A program made the position numbers and the translations under genes. The notes under the pieces were generated by a model. It was not told where the DNA came from, did no database searches, and worked only from the letters and a program-made list of their open reading frames with translations. From assembly GCA_020086605.1 (NCBI GenBank), contig JACBWW010000016.1, positions 21,305,638 through 21,369,637 of the forward strand: a stretch of DNA of 64,000 nt. Reading direction: 5' to 3'. Shown one piece after another: positions 28,696-41,823 of the stretch. The DNA is from Lanius collurio (taxonomy: Eukaryota > Chordata > Aves > Passeriformes > Laniidae). Every line of letters begins with the position of its first letter. Position 1 is the stretch's first letter.

Positions 28696-30579
28696 CCCAA
28701 AAAACTCAGTGTTGATACCTTTGCAAAAATCCAGCATTATCCATAAAATCATCCTGCTCAGTTAAATGAACCCTATCTTGCCCATGGATACCTCCTACTT
28801 ACTCCCATGACTCAAGTCACCCATACACTGAGGCAACCACAAGGTAACACCCTGGACAGAAAACACATTAAACAAAAACAGCAACAAAACTTAAAACACT
28901 TTTTTTTTTTTCTCCCAGCGGTGAAAATGGGAAATTGATCTGTCAGGGAAGATGAATTAGCAACCTTCTCCCATGGCCACCTACATCTACTGTAAAAGAC
29001 CAAAGTGAACACAAAATGACACTTTTCCTCTTCCCCTCCCTACACCCCTGCCCTCTGCAATAGCAAGAGGGATACACATGAAAAGAAGGCTAAATAACTC
29101 AAAGGAAAAAAGAAAAAAAAAGTGTTTCAACAATCTGCCTGGACAGGGCAATGCATGGGCAGGATTTTATGCTGGCATGAACTGTGTCAAGTGGCACCAG
29201 CCTCACCCGTGGCACCACACGGGACTCGAACACCCCCTAAGTCCCTTCCACGGGCAGCAGCACAGCAGTACCAGAGCTTGTAGCTCTTCCTTCATACTCT
29301 GTGGATCCTCCTTCTCCCCCCTCCAAACATGAGGCTGTGTAACAGACCTTCATTTCATTCCTGCCAAACATTAACAACCTTTTTTTTTTTTTTAATCAGG
29401 AGAGAAGAATTGCAGCATTAACAAACAGAAAAATAAAAAAGGTAATTTATAACCTGCTGCTCCACTCTGTCTGTATTCAGTGGTGATGAACAAACACATC
29501 CTAGATTCTGCAGGACAGACCTAGCACAGATTGAGGTGTTCATTAACATAACTTCATGGCAATGAAAGGTGCCATCACCCTAGGTAACAAGCTCACAAAA
29601 GAAAATGTCACTAGTCCAAGGGCACGCAGCCTACTTTTAGTTTTCAGAAGAAAGGACAGAACTGAAAAAAATCCCACTGAGAACAGTCTTACACCGACAA
29701 GATAATTGCATGTACATATATAAAATAGAGAATGGGAATGGACTGATAGGAAAAGGGAGAATTACTTTTCTAACATTAAAGAAAACATTGTCTTACTATA
29801 CTAACCTTAGGTGAATATATGTCTCTGCAAGCGACTTTGTAGCATAAAGGAATGCTTCAATTCCCTCTGTGCCCATTCAGTGATACCTTAGAGGGATTAA
29901 TTTAAAACTGAATTTCAGCCCAGTTAACAAGTTCTAGTTTAAAAGCGTAATTAACAGATTTTTAGTAAGCAATTTCTAACCTTACTTCAGTGCCACTTCT
30001 TTAACAATGGACAGCTGAAAATCAGGCATTTGTTAACTAGCAGAATTTGACCTTCTGGGCACCAGGAGTTCCCAAGTCTGAGGATTCACCGCCTGAATCC
30101 AGCATTTGTAACACCTCCTTGAAATACAAACTATAAAATCCAAGCAACCGTGGTGAAACTGCTGAATAAGAACCAGGCATTTATTGTCAGCCAGGCATGC
30201 TCGCAAACAAACACCCCACACGCACTCCGTGGCGCAGGACAGACCAGCCCAGTCTTCAGCACCAACCCCAAAACAAACACCTCTGAGACGCGACCGCATG
30301 AGCGGCTCCCGCTCAGCACAACTAAAGATGCTGGTCTCAAGATTTTTTTAAACACTGTTAAGACACACTCAGCTTCACACTGGCAAAGCACGGTCTGGTT
30401 TATCCTGCGCCTCCAAGGTGCACAGGAAAGACGTTTTAAAGCTTGAAGTTAAATAAACAAGTTAGAAAACACAATGAAGACCAAAACGAAGGGGAGGGGA
30501 AAAAAGGCTTGTTACGTTTTTGTTTGGCGAATAGGTTTTTGGTGGTGATAGTGTTCAGTTCATGCATTTTTAAACTCAC

Positions 30580-30922
30580 CCTTCACGCTTTGATGTTTCT
30601 GCTGCTGGAAATAATCTTTCGAGCCTCTAGCGCATCGCAGCTCCTGCGCCCTCGGCAGAATCGGAATCCTCTCGAATATGCTGGGTCTTTTGGGGATGAA
30701 ATCTAGCAGAGGTGCTGACATTCCAGGGGGGCTCTGCTGAGGCTCCGTGTGGTCACTGCCGTTGCTGACAGATACTTTAAAGGACATCTGAGGATTCAAG
30801 TGAGATTTACCAGCGCCGGGACGAGTCACCCGCGGCAGATCCTTCTGAGGCGCTCCCTGGCATTTGTCGGTCACCTCGACGCGGGCGCTGCCTTTCTGAC
30901 CCGCGGCGAGCTCACAGTGCAT
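30580..30922 (-). CDS. GLIS1: GLIS1, first coding exon (N-terminal 114 codons)
   Basis: GLIS1 is a nuclear Krüppel-like transcription factor whose five C2H2 fingers lie far downstream of this exon. The frame opens at ATG 30922, the first ATG in the frame, with MHCEL, and ends KHQSVKG at the donor AAGG|GTGAGT, leaving one base for the next exon. The MHCE start, an internal MSFKVSVSNG and a late KDY resemble what I remember of the long human GLIS1 isoform (MHCEV..., MAFRIAVSGG..., RDYG). The region is Ser/Pro/Gln-rich, without a fold that can be seen. Position also fits: GLIS1 is the known neighbour of NDC1 on the same strand, with its 5' end facing NDC1, and this exon lies in a CpG island. The remaining exons are outside the window. 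Confidence 0.75.
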
Positions 30923-31980
30923 GTCCGCTTGCTGCTGCTGCCAGGGCCCTCGGCGCTCTCCTGCACCGAGCGGCACACGGGCTGTCAGCGCGGGCGGCCG
31001 CCCCGGACCCGCCGCCTCAGCCCCCGCCTCAGCCCTGTGCCCTCCGTGCCGCCGCCTCCCGCCTCAGCCCCGCGCCGCCAACGGCCGCCAACCGCCGCGC
31101 GTGAGGCGGTGCAGCCCGCAAGCCTCAACCCCGCAGCCCTCCGCTCTCAGCACTCACCCCGCAGCACCCGCCCGCTGTCTCTCACACACACCGGCCGGAC
31201 GGGGGATGACCCGGGGCGCTCGGACCCCCGGCGGTGGCTCGTCCGTGAGGGACGGGGCGGCCGGTACCGCGCGTCGGCTTCGCTCCCTCTCTAGGCAACA
31301 CCGCCGGGCTGCTCGTAGCCGCTCCCGGGAAGGCGAGCGCGGCCGGGAGGGGCGGGGAGAGGGCTCGGCACACAGGCGGGTTGTTTGGAGGCCGGTGCCT
31401 TTCAGCTGAGGCATCCGAATAGCGGCCGCCCCGGCAACCACGGACGCGATGGCAGAGTGGGTTCGCCACCGCCGGGTTCACCGCGGCCCCACGAGTCACC
31501 GGTGCCGGAGGGAGGGAGGGAAAGGGGAGAGCCCGGCCGGGCGCGGTGACAGCCGCGCCCCCGCGCTCCTACCTGGGAGGGGCCGCCCGGGGGGACGCGC
31601 TGCCCGCCGGCTCCCGCCGCCGCGCCGGGCGCACGGGCTCAGCCCCGCTCCCCCGCCACAGGGCCGGCTGCCAGAGCGCAGGCGGCCCGGGCCATTACCC
31701 TGGCGCAGCGGCGGGGCCAGTCGGGGCGGGCAGGGGGAGGGCTGTGCCGCCGGGGCCGCCCCTCGGGGTTTGACAGCGGGGTCCGCCCGCGGGCCTGGTC
31801 CGGCCGCCCCTTACGGAGCACGGCGGGGGAATCGACGGTACCCCGTGCTTGTGGGGGCCCGTGGGCCAGAGTCAGCCTGGGAATCGGTGCGCCCCGGGTC
31901 CACACCTACCCGGTGTCCGCCCCGAGGGGGAGAGTTGCCCGCTTGCTTCCCAAGAGGTCCATGATTTTCCCTCCCGCGGC
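30640..31980 (-). promoter_or_regulatory. GLIS1: CpG island, probable GLIS1 promoter
   Basis: About 1.3 kb of GC-rich, CpG-dense sequence in AT-rich surroundings, overlapping the first coding exon of GLIS1 and extending upstream of it. No TATA box is evident, so initiation is probably dispersed. A donor-like CCCAG|GTAGGA on the minus strand at 31572/31573 would allow a separate non-coding first exon spliced to a site just upstream of the ATG at 30922, but the acceptor is weak. Long open frames here on both strands are GC-driven and not taken as genes. Confidence 0.75.
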
Positions 31981-34900
31981 TGCCCTGTCATAGGCCTGGA
32001 CCCTTTCCCTTTGCCGCGGTCGTCGAGGATCCTTATGCCTGTCCCCAGGCAATCTGGTCAGGCGTGCGGCTGCCCCGGCACCGCACATCCACAAGCCAAC
32101 CCGCCACTGAACAGCTGGCAGTGCCCTATAAACAACTTGTGTGCGAAAGCCACAGCCTCTGCAGCGTGTCACAGAGGAGAGAGCAAAGCCTTGCCAAGGT
32201 CAGGGGCTGGGAAGCAGGAGATGTGTTGGAGGTGGGTACAACCTGGCCAAGACATCTCTCTGGTCACACAGTTCCAGCTGCATTCAGTGCTTCAGTCTAT
32301 GGACATGCATCTTTCCCTGCCTGCCCTACAGGTGCAGGAGCTGGCCTGTGCCCGCAGAGACAATTAGGATAGCTCAGAGCAAGCACCACAGCACAGTGAC
32401 ATTTGTGCTGGCTCCTCCTGGGCCAGCTTGGGTCTGGAAGCAATCTAGTTGGGTTTATTAGCTTGGGCCTGGTTCCAAGCAAATGCAGGCTGAGCCATGA
32501 TGTGCAGCTTTGCACCAGTGAGCTGTACCAGCCCATACTTTTTTGGCTCAGGGATGTCTGCACCCTGCTGCCCTACATGCTGCTGTCTGCACAGGTGCAG
32601 CACAGCAGGTCTGTACCACACCAGGGCAGCTCAAAGATAGGAGAGACTTGGAGGCAGCCCTGATTTACATGGGTGTAAATCAGACAGACATCTGGCTGGA
32701 AATCCTGCTTGTTCACAGCAAACCTAAAGGAGAGGCTTGGGAAATTTAGCACAAGGAGGAGGGACAGCTACTGAACTGGCATCTTGCTACACCCCTCCTG
32801 AGAAGCATCCCGCAGCGAGACAAGAGATCTTCATCTTCTTGTAGCACAGATGCTGCACAGAGTGCCTCACTCACAGTTTTATCCAACCCTTAATAACATC
32901 TGCCACACTGCAGTATACAGAGTACAGGAATGGTCAGGACAGGAGGGCATGACGTTTTCTTGGCAAATGCTATGAATGTTGTGGATTTAGTGGGAGGGAA
33001 GCAACTCTCAATAAAAGATACAAGATCTTGAGATAGAACAAGTAGTTCTGAGAGAGCAGTACTAATGACTCTCATTTGTAATGCCTCTCCTCATTCCTGC
33101 CTTGCGTGGATGACCTAAGGTCTACCAAGGAAGCAGCTTGCCAGCCTTTCCCCTCAATAATGGCAGTAATAAGTTCTTTTTGTTCTGTAAGGCCACGTCT
33201 TAAATTGTCAGAAGTTAGTAACTGTCTAATGTGGTTGAAAACTGGTAAATGTCCTCAGAATATGTTAGTGGGAACAAGAAGCCACAAAAAGGGAGAAAAT
33301 CCCCACCTTACCTCTATGGGAAACAAAGCTAAATATCAACTTGTGGCACAAATGCTGGATTGGAATGATGATATCATAAGGATTTATGAAAAGAAAGTAA
33401 AAATATTCAGTGTACATTATCATACCACCTCTCAATGCTCTGCTAACCTGCAGCCCCATCTCCCAGTCCCATTCGTGAGGCTCTCAGGACCAAGCTGTTC
33501 TTTCTCTTTGATTTGGAAATGCTAAAGGCACCTGGCAGTACTACTACAGGCAGTAATTATTTAAGACACAAATACACTGTGGCGACAGTCTAAACCTCAG
33601 CTGACATGAAGAGGCAGTAAAATTTACTGAGGGAAATATTATTCCAGAACGCAGTGTAACCAGAGAAATCCCACTGCTTCCAGTGCAGGAAATAAATAGC
33701 ATTTAGGTGGATCCTGAACATGGGCTCATCTTGTGCAAATTATTACAGCTATATTGATCCATGCTGCCCAAATATCTAGAGGGAGTTTCCTAGAAAAGAG
33801 GTAGTTTTGGATATATTGTGTACCTTCCGGGGGGGGATTTTCTTTTGTGGTTAGGGATTTTCCCACATAAAGCTCGTTAACCCTCATCACTGCATTCTGT
33901 TCCTGAGGTCGTGTGTGTCCTGCTTCTTTCTTTTTATCACCAATATCCAGAAATTTCTGCAAAATACCGGCAGGTGCCGCCACTGGCTCAGCAATCGTCC
34001 AGGGCCGGGCTGTTCCATGGGCAGGAGCGGGCAGGGAGCCTTCTCCATGTGCTGGGCACCCTCTACAAACCAGGAAAGGCTTGGACTGAAGCCCATCACA
34101 GCTCCGACAGCACAGAGGGCAAAGGCTCTTCACACCGAGATTAACTTCTCTGAGGCACATTGTCTCACAGAAATACAGACCTCATAGCTCAAGCTGCAGG
34201 TCCCCATATTCCTCCCATGGGAAATGAGGCCCCATGGACTGACACCTGCACTCACAGCACTGTTTCCTCAGGTTCAAGGGAGGCATTTGTTCCTGTAGTT
34301 AGTTCTTGTCTTGCTGGGACTATGCAGCTGGGGATGCCCAGCCCACTGGCCCTGAGCAAGAGAAACAGGTGGTGGATGGACATTCTCCTCCAGACCTGGA
34401 TGTGTCTGATAGAGACTTGACTCCTAGAGCTGTTCCAAAGCAATGACTTGGCTCCTCTGGCAAGTCCATGGAAGGAACAAGTGCTGGGAGAAACAAGTGT
34501 TTGTTGAATAACTGTACTAATGCAAGAGTTAAGTAGTCCCTTTTCTCTCCCTACTGAATCAGAGGACACTTCATGTGTTTTGGTTCTGGAACAAAGGCCA
34601 AGCAAGTGCAATCGTGGCTGCTAAGACTATTCCATGCCCTGGGTCACCATGACTTTGCTGCATGCATGAGCTGTACAGCACACACTGATTCACCCATTGT
34701 TGTCACTACATCCATGAGTTAGATGAGTGTTTCCCTCTTTGTGTCCTTGTGAAAACCAGTCATTGGCCTCTCTCCCCCACAATAGCAATAGTCTGCCCCT
34801 AGGAGAATGGGGGAAAGATTTCTCTATATTAGCCTTCTTGTTCAACATTCTTGGTTGCCAAGGGCTGTGGTTGTAGGTCATGGCGTGGCCCACAGTCAGG

Positions 34901-36597
34901 CCAGTTTGTTCTTCTCTCTGTTAATGATGTCACCATCACCAAAGCAAACCTTTCAGTTGAGGCAGACAGGTTATCTTCAGCCCCTGAAGCTAGTCCTTGC
35001 TTCATTTTGAGTCACATATGAAAGGTGGGGATGCAATTTGGTATAAAAAACATCCAGAGGAAAGAAACTGCTTGCCTGAATATCCTCTCACTAGGTGAAG
35101 TGGGTAGGACAGTAGTGCTAACTAACCAGAGACTTTCCCATCTGCCCATTCAGTCCTACCTGGTGATCAAAGAAAAACAGGTAGTAGTCTAAGGCAAGTT
35201 TGGGCCAGAGTGAAATTGTACCAGTAAGTAGGACAAGTTTTTAAAAGTTTGATACATCAGTTTTTCCCTGCTGACACCAGCCATGATCAGATCATTGCCA
35301 GGACAGTGCGTTCAGGGCCAACAGGTGCTTTTGCAGACACTCAACAACCTCTTTGCTCCAAACAGCCCCTGTGCTCACAGCTGCACAGGCAGAGGCAGTT
35401 TCCTGCCTCGAGAGTGGGATGCACAGGAGGACAGTGAGAGATCATCTGTAACAGGAGGGGGGAAAGGACACTGCATGAAGGAGACTCCACAAATGCAGCC
35501 TTCAAAGCTCTTTACCTTTGTCAGGAAGTGACGGCTGTGACCGGCCACCGCCACAAACCGGATTTTCGAGGAACTCGGAGCAGCTGAACCCTCCCGTTCC
35601 CCAAGCAGTTCTGTGGGAGGAGAGGAATGAAGCAGAACGGATACAGGTAAGGTGAGCTGTGCAGAGCAAACAAGCAGAGGTGAAGTATTAATCTCTAGTT
35701 CACATATTGAAATCATCTATTGCAGCAGTCAACAAAACGAGATTTTAAAAGGACACAATTGAAATTGTGAGAACTTTGTGTAACCGCTGCAGTGCAGAGG
35801 TGGGAGGTGTTACTGTAAGCATTCTGATAATACTGGGCAAAACAAGCTCTCTGGTGGGAGAATAATAAACTTTATTATAAATAACCTGGTTGCAAAGGAG
35901 CTGTCAATTCACACACAGCAGTTTATTTACAAAGGCATGCCAAGTCCAGACTTGTTTTTGTTTTAATTTACTGCACCACAGATAGAAAAAGAGAAACAAC
36001 CAAACAAAAACTGAGCCAAAGGGATTGTCTCGGTGAGTATGCCTGTTTCTTAGAGATTGCCCATATCCCTTTAAGGCAGCACAAAGCCCTTCTTTATAGT
36101 GGTTTGAAAATGACCTCCTAAATTAAGGCAGCAGGGTCAAACTGACCACACATTATCTAGTGATGTACTCAACTATTGCCTCATAACTTACAGATTTGTT
36201 TATAGTTCTTGAAATTAGAAAAAAGAAATTCCTCAGATCATGCTGACTTATATTTTAAAAACAAACCTCTTTAAAATAGCGTATTTTGGGAAAACCACAT
36301 GGTAATCTTGAATCCACCTTTGTCTTGCAGAGACTTCAAGAAACAACCATCATCTCCAAAAGCTGCTGCAACACTACTGATCCCTCCTGCCTCTCCAGTT
36401 AATTGGCAGATCATTCCTGTGAACTTGCAGGAAAACACCTCTAAAGAAGGGTCCATCCCTTCAGGATGTGGTTGTTTACACCTGCAGTTAGTTTCCTCAA
36501 GCATTCATCTGTACTATTTCTCTGCATCAGTCCATAAATAGATCCATCTCTCACACCAAGCATACACAACACAGGTGGTAAAATAAACTTCACTCAT

Positions 36598-36630
36598 AAA
36601 CAAACAAACAAACAAACAAACAAACAAACA
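36598..36630. repeat. (CAAA)n microsatellite
   Basis: Eight clean tandem copies of the tetranucleotide caaa. Length is likely to vary between individuals. Confidence 0.95.
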
Positions 36631-39600
36631 GGCAAAACCCCCACAGAATAGCACAACTTAGGAATGTTCAGCTTGTAAAATCCAGTCCTTGGCAGTGGGA
36701 CGTGCCAGGACTAGAATTACTGGTACAAACTCTACTCATGCCTACTCTAAATGACTTACAGAACTGGAGTTATAACATGACCCCCAGTTACTTTGCCTGG
36801 GGTTCCATATATTTAATGCACTGAAGACAGTGATTGCTGAAAGAGCAGCTAGTCACTCTTCTTTCTGTTCTCTCTTCATTGGCACAGTGTCTGGGCCACA
36901 CAGTGAATATATTTACTGAACACCAGCCAAGCCCTGTGCAGAATACAGAATTATTCATTTACTCCAGGGCACTTCTTTGGTGTCCATCACTGTAGCAGCT
37001 GACTGATTTGGACACAAACGTTTCCTTATCATCACTAGAAGTGAGGGAGGGTGTGGTTAGGCTAAACTCCATTTTACAACAGGGGCCCAGAAGCCAAAAT
37101 CTTCAGTCTGAGTGTGACTGCTTCCCTCACCCTTCGCTCCAGGTTATTTAGCATTTCCCATCATCATCTATGGTAAAACTAATTTCCAATTCCATCAGTT
37201 AAATTCAACCCTTGGTGTCCCAAACAGAGCATGCAGAATCTGGGAGACTTGCAAAGTGGCCACGAAGTGCTGCACATGATGTCTGTGCAAAGCACAAGAA
37301 GGACAAACCCATTTCTCCCTGGCAGTTTACAGCTTACACTAATTACAAGAGTGGACTTTCTCTTCCTAAAACACACCATGGTTAAAGCTGATAAAGCTTT
37401 CCCAGAACCAATTGCCAGTGTCTGCAAAGACAAAAGCCCCTCAGTACCCAACTTTGAGATGCAGCTGTGCTCAACCCAAAACCTTGTACCACCCCTGACA
37501 AGGTCTGCAGCCTGGACCTGCCCTGAGCAATGATCTCTGCCAGTGAACAGACAGGGAACCCAGTGCTTTACAGAGCTGCTGTCCCATCTCCCTGCTGCTG
37601 CTCAAAGCTTGCCCTGGAGGTAGGCACACAGCCTGTCTCCTGAGCTGGAACTTCAAACACTAGTAAGCCCACAAGTGGAACTTGCTGAGCAAGAGCAGAG
37701 AATGATGCTTGTACATAACCCTCAGCAGTCTTTGACTCACAGACATCTATATATTCCCATTCCTAATCCCTGCAAAATTCCCTCCAGAGCTCGTGTCATA
37801 CCTTTTCAGACCAGATGCAGTTACATACAACAGCCCACCTCAGCCCTGTGTTTTCAGAGTCTGAGTTATTCAAGAAGTGAAAGGCAAAGCCTGTAATTTT
37901 TTGTGTTTTGGACAGGGGCAGGAGAGGAACTCACAGTACACCCAGCACTGGTTCCTTTGGTGAGTCCATACATGTGCTTAGACCACAGTTTTCTCTGAAA
38001 TTGTTCTTACTGTAAGAACTGAGTCATTAGGGAGATAGAAAAGGAAAATAAAAGAGGAAATTCCTGTGCCATCACCCGTTATTCAAAGAATCAGCTTGCG
38101 TATCCAGCAGGGAACTATTCCCACTTGAATTTGTTTTGTTCTCACAGCAGGCTCCAGAAATACCATGTTTATCTGTCTCCTGACTGACAGCTCTACTGTA
38201 GCCCCAAGATATTTTAAGGACAGAAAGATGAGGTTTTCTCTAGGTTATGTTTTTGTCCTCTGAAATCAGATCATGGTGCAGGTTTTGCTCTCTTAAGCTG
38301 TTTTCTCAGACACAAAGGAGCTGCACCATTTGTTTACTCTACAGGTTTGTAGAGCCAAATCTGCCAGATGCAAATCTCTACCATGAGTCTGCAGCAAGGG
38401 AAAGCAACACTCTACATCCCCTTCCAGCGTAAGAGCTTGGCAAACCACATTCCAGGCATGTCCACAGCACCCAAATGCATTTAATCCACACAGCAAATAA
38501 ATTAACACAGTACTGGTGATGGAAAATATAAAAATACACAGAGGGAGGAGGGTCATGGGGAGGATTCTTAACTTACAGTGTCTGTGATGATTCCACACAG
38601 ACCTTCACTGTTTTATTGCATCTTTGTGGAGAGGTGGTGATGGGAGTGGTGGGAGCGTGGCTGCCATCAGCACGTGAAGCCCTGCAGCTACAACACACCT
38701 ACTTGAACATGGAAAGCACTGCAAGCTGCCATCATTCATCCCATGGGGAAGGGGGACAGCACGGTGTAAGGCAGGCACCTCCCCAGCCAAGGGTGCTCCT
38801 GGGGCCACCTCTTATGGATTCCATACATCCCTGCTCCCAGTGCATCAGGCCCTTCCCAGGCAGAGCACCCATCCAGGAGCTGGGAGAGGCCTGGCAAGCA
38901 CAGAGCCTGCAGACTGCACCACTGGCCTGTGACTGAACAGGGACCAGAGCATTCATCAGCAAGAGCCTGGCACTTCCCTGGCTGCCCTGGGAGCCAGAGG
39001 AGCATGGTGGGAGGGGGAAGATGCAGGGCTGATGCTGCTGCAGGCCTCAGGACACTGAGCACAGCCCTCACAATGCAGCCTCTGTTCAAAGCACGCAGTA
39101 ACAGAATCAAAACCACTTCATTTCAAGGGGCATTCGGGCCTGGAGCCACGACTGGCACTGGGACAATTCTCCAAAGTGGCAGTGCTCCTGTTGAGGGAGC
39201 GAGTCCTGCCTGGCTCCCATGGATACAGCAGTGTGCAAGAGCTTCAAGGATCAGGGCCTCCACATTTGTCCACTCACAGTCTGAATTTTCAAAGCTGTGT
39301 CTCAGAAAATGAAGCAGGATAGGTCTCTTTCAGATTTATAACTGATTACTTAAGACCTTAAGCCTCTATTTCCTTACTCCACTGTAACAGGAACACAGAT
39401 CTGAACATCACCCATGTACCTCTCCACAGCTGCAGTGGATATTATTTCAGGTACTCCTGACTGCAGCTCACCCGTGGGAGAGGCAGGTTGTTCACGAGGT
39501 TACCAGAATGCTGTTTCACCTGTGCATGCAGCAGGCAATCCAGCAACAAGATGCAGCTCAGCTTTGAGATTATTAAACAGATGAGAAGTGTTATCAGCCT

Positions 39601-41304
39601 TGAGGGGTCCAGTTTAGCTGCAGCTACATAGAAACCAACTGTAAAAAGGCTTTTTTTCAATACCCAGAATGCAGAATTGAACTCAAGAGGTTCTTCCCCT
39701 ACCTCACAGAAGGCTTCACAGACTGATTCTTTTTATGTTAAGACAAAAGTCTACAACAGGACTTGAAACACCAGCACAGTTTGCCAGGGGAAGAGAATGA
39801 TTCCCAAAGCCCAAACTAGAATAAGATGCTATCCTTGTTTGTGTTATGTGACACAGTTACTGCACCTTCAGAGGGCACCCAACATACACTTTATGTTCTT
39901 GTACACTTAGATTCACAAGCATGAAATACTGTTAAAGATGCACTTTTAAGTAAAGGCTTAAAAAAAAAGTCTTCAGCTCTTTAAATATAGGAGCTCTTAA
40001 AGAAACCATAAAGCAACCAGGTTTTGAAAGGTCTTCTGTCATAAGGAGAATGCCATGAATCACACACACATTAGCAGATGTGTGCAAATCTCTGCTGCAA
40101 CACAAGGACAGACCTCAGCCACTTTGCCAGCAAAAAGTTATCTACATTTTAAGTCTGTTGTTCACAACTGTAACAATTATTTACAAATTGCAGTTTATAG
40201 TTGCAAGAGTGTTGCAGAAAATACTACAGCAATAAAAAAAAATACTGCATCTGTTTAAAATTGTGAAAAAATTATTTGAAACTTTCATCTGCAGTATTTG
40301 GGTCACCAGTTACACCTGAGATATCAGCTAAAGCACCATTTAACCCCAGGTGCACAGTGCAATGCCAAAAAATATGCAAATTAAATTATTTAATAAGTCA
40401 GACAGGCAAGAGGCTTGGAAGCTAGGGGAAGCTTTAGCTTAACCTTTAAACATTGTGAAAGGCTAACTATCACCTTACCATGTTTACTATGGGCCATCTC
40501 AATGCAAAAAGAACAATATAATTCTCATTTCCACTACCAAATCTAACATCTGCAGTGTCTGCATTACAAAAAAATTACCTCTGTCTGTACTGAAGAAAGC
40601 AATATGCAGGTCTCACTGGAGATTCAGGGGTTTCTCTTACCCACACCTTACAGACACCCTATTACTACACAACCACATCACACCAACATAACTAACACTA
40701 TGGCCATCCTCAAATCTTGGGTCTTCTGTTAAAAAAAAAAAAAAACAAAAACCCAACACAACAAAAACCATAGGATTAACAGCACTGAAGGAAAACAATA
40801 GTTCTGTTTCCCCTTATCAAACTAAATTCATTTGCAGGACTATTTAGCTTACTGCTCTCATCTTCATACTCCACACATTTTCCACTATAGGTATCACAGT
40901 AACTGGAGTCTTTTTAAAAATTGAGTAGGTAGTTTTGAAGTTATTTAGACAGGTTTTCAGATAAAAAGCTTTTTAAAAAGTAGTACTTTTCTTCACCAGA
41001 AGCTACCAATAATGTATACCATTTTGAAAAATTCGGATGTGCTGCAAACATCCTTCCTACCCCCCTGAACAGAAAGCTGTTGATCTAAACTTTAATTCCC
41101 AGTATCTTTATTTGGGAGTTTTACTAAATGCAGTAATGTTTCCTGTATGTTTCTGTATGGAGCAGAACTTGGTTTCCTAAGTCACCTTAAAGATAAAATC
41201 TGAGCTGCTCACTTTCCAGGCAGTATTTGTGTGCTAATAATGCCTTTCTGCACACCCATTTTACTCTGAAGGAGTATTTCCAGCTTACAGAGAGAGCAGC
41301 ATGT

Positions 41305-41310
41305 TTTATT
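41305..41310 (-). terminator. NDC1: Alternative poly(A) signal for NDC1
   Basis: A second AATAAA on the minus strand, about 450 bases after the stop codon. A further one lies at 41107-41112. Which is used cannot be told from sequence. Confidence 0.35.
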
Positions 41311-41585
41311 CCTGGGCACATCTGCTTCCTACACTCAAACTACACTCTCAATCTAAAAGTGTTATCCACTAAATTTATGAAGCACTTAAGCACTAAGTAT
41401 CTATGTGAATGTCTCCTCAGGCCCTTAACAGAAGAGAGTAGGGAAAGAACACAGTGTGAAAAATAATGAAAGATCTGAGTGTCAAAGTACCTCTGACAAT
41501 ATTAAATGCCATAGTCTTACCTAGAAGAAGAACTGGCACTTTCTCATTTGTGACATTAAAAGAAGGCAAGATGAATTTTACAAGT

Positions 41586-41591
41586 TTTATT
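41586..41591 (-). terminator. NDC1: Poly(A) signal candidate for NDC1
   Basis: AATAAA on the minus strand, about 170 bases after the NDC1 stop codon. It is the first canonical signal in the 3'UTR. Confidence 0.5.
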
Positions 41592-41759
41592 ATACAAAGA
41601 TGATTCAAACCCATAAGAACTCTTCTACACTTCTAAAAGTTTTGTTCTGCAACTTGTACTTCCATATGCTTTTCCAAAAAGCCAAGGTCAAAAGCCTCAT
41701 TAGTCCCACTTTCTTCCTAACCAGAGTCTTGAAAAAACCAACCGTAGCTGCATCACAAT

Positions 41760-41823
41760 TTATTCTTTGTACTCCAGGAACTGCTGAAGTCTTTTCTTGT
41801 GTTCTGCAGCCACTTGTACAGCA
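41760..41823 (-). CDS. NDC1: NDC1 exon 18 (last coding exon)
   Basis: Codes residues 653-673, ending [13 protein letters not shown] and TAA at 41760-41762. The acceptor tttctag precedes base 41823. It matches the human C-terminus closely. Confidence 0.95.

Larger units (their letters stand above)
1..30579 (-). other. GLIS1: Probable GLIS1 intron 1 (partial, runs off the left edge)
   Basis: This 30.5 kb lies downstream of the probable first GLIS1 coding exon and contains no further coding exon that I can recognise; in particular there are no C2H2 zinc-finger codons. Open frames on both strands are short, mostly lack an ATG and have no flanking splice sites in the right phase. The stretch is AT-rich, with A-rich low-complexity tracts, scattered old repeats (a probable MIR near 3.9 kb, CR1 fragments near 10.6 and 19.4 kb) and a CpG-enriched patch at 24.66-25.0 kb. 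GLIS1 has very large introns in other vertebrates, so an intron of this size fits. The assignment depends on the exon at 30580-30922. Confidence 0.6.
32000..41585. other. Intergenic region between GLIS1 promoter and NDC1 3' end
   Basis: No gene is recognised in this 9.6 kb. Open frames of up to about 140 codons near 33.1, 38.7 and 38.9 kb lie on both strands, show no family features and lack convincing splice sites. The stretch near 38.6-39.3 kb is richer in G+C than its surroundings. A perfect 10-bp stem with a 4-base loop lies at 32660-32683. A (CAAA)n microsatellite lies at 36.6 kb. The left part probably includes GLIS1 upstream regulatory DNA and the right part may include longer NDC1 3'UTR forms. 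Confidence 0.6.

Noticed and set aside
29200..29240. gggactcgaacaccccc, similar to the T arm of a tRNA
   Set aside because: No acceptor or anticodon stem can be folded around it.
30749..31294. Long open frames on both strands in the CpG island at 31 kb
   Set aside because: GC-rich DNA has few stop codons. The proteins are Arg/Pro/Ala-rich without family features, so only the minus-strand exon with an MHCE start and a donor was kept.
33106..33525. 139-codon open frame, plus strand
   Set aside because: Low-complexity context, no domain, no splice sites or poly(A) features. Taken as chance.
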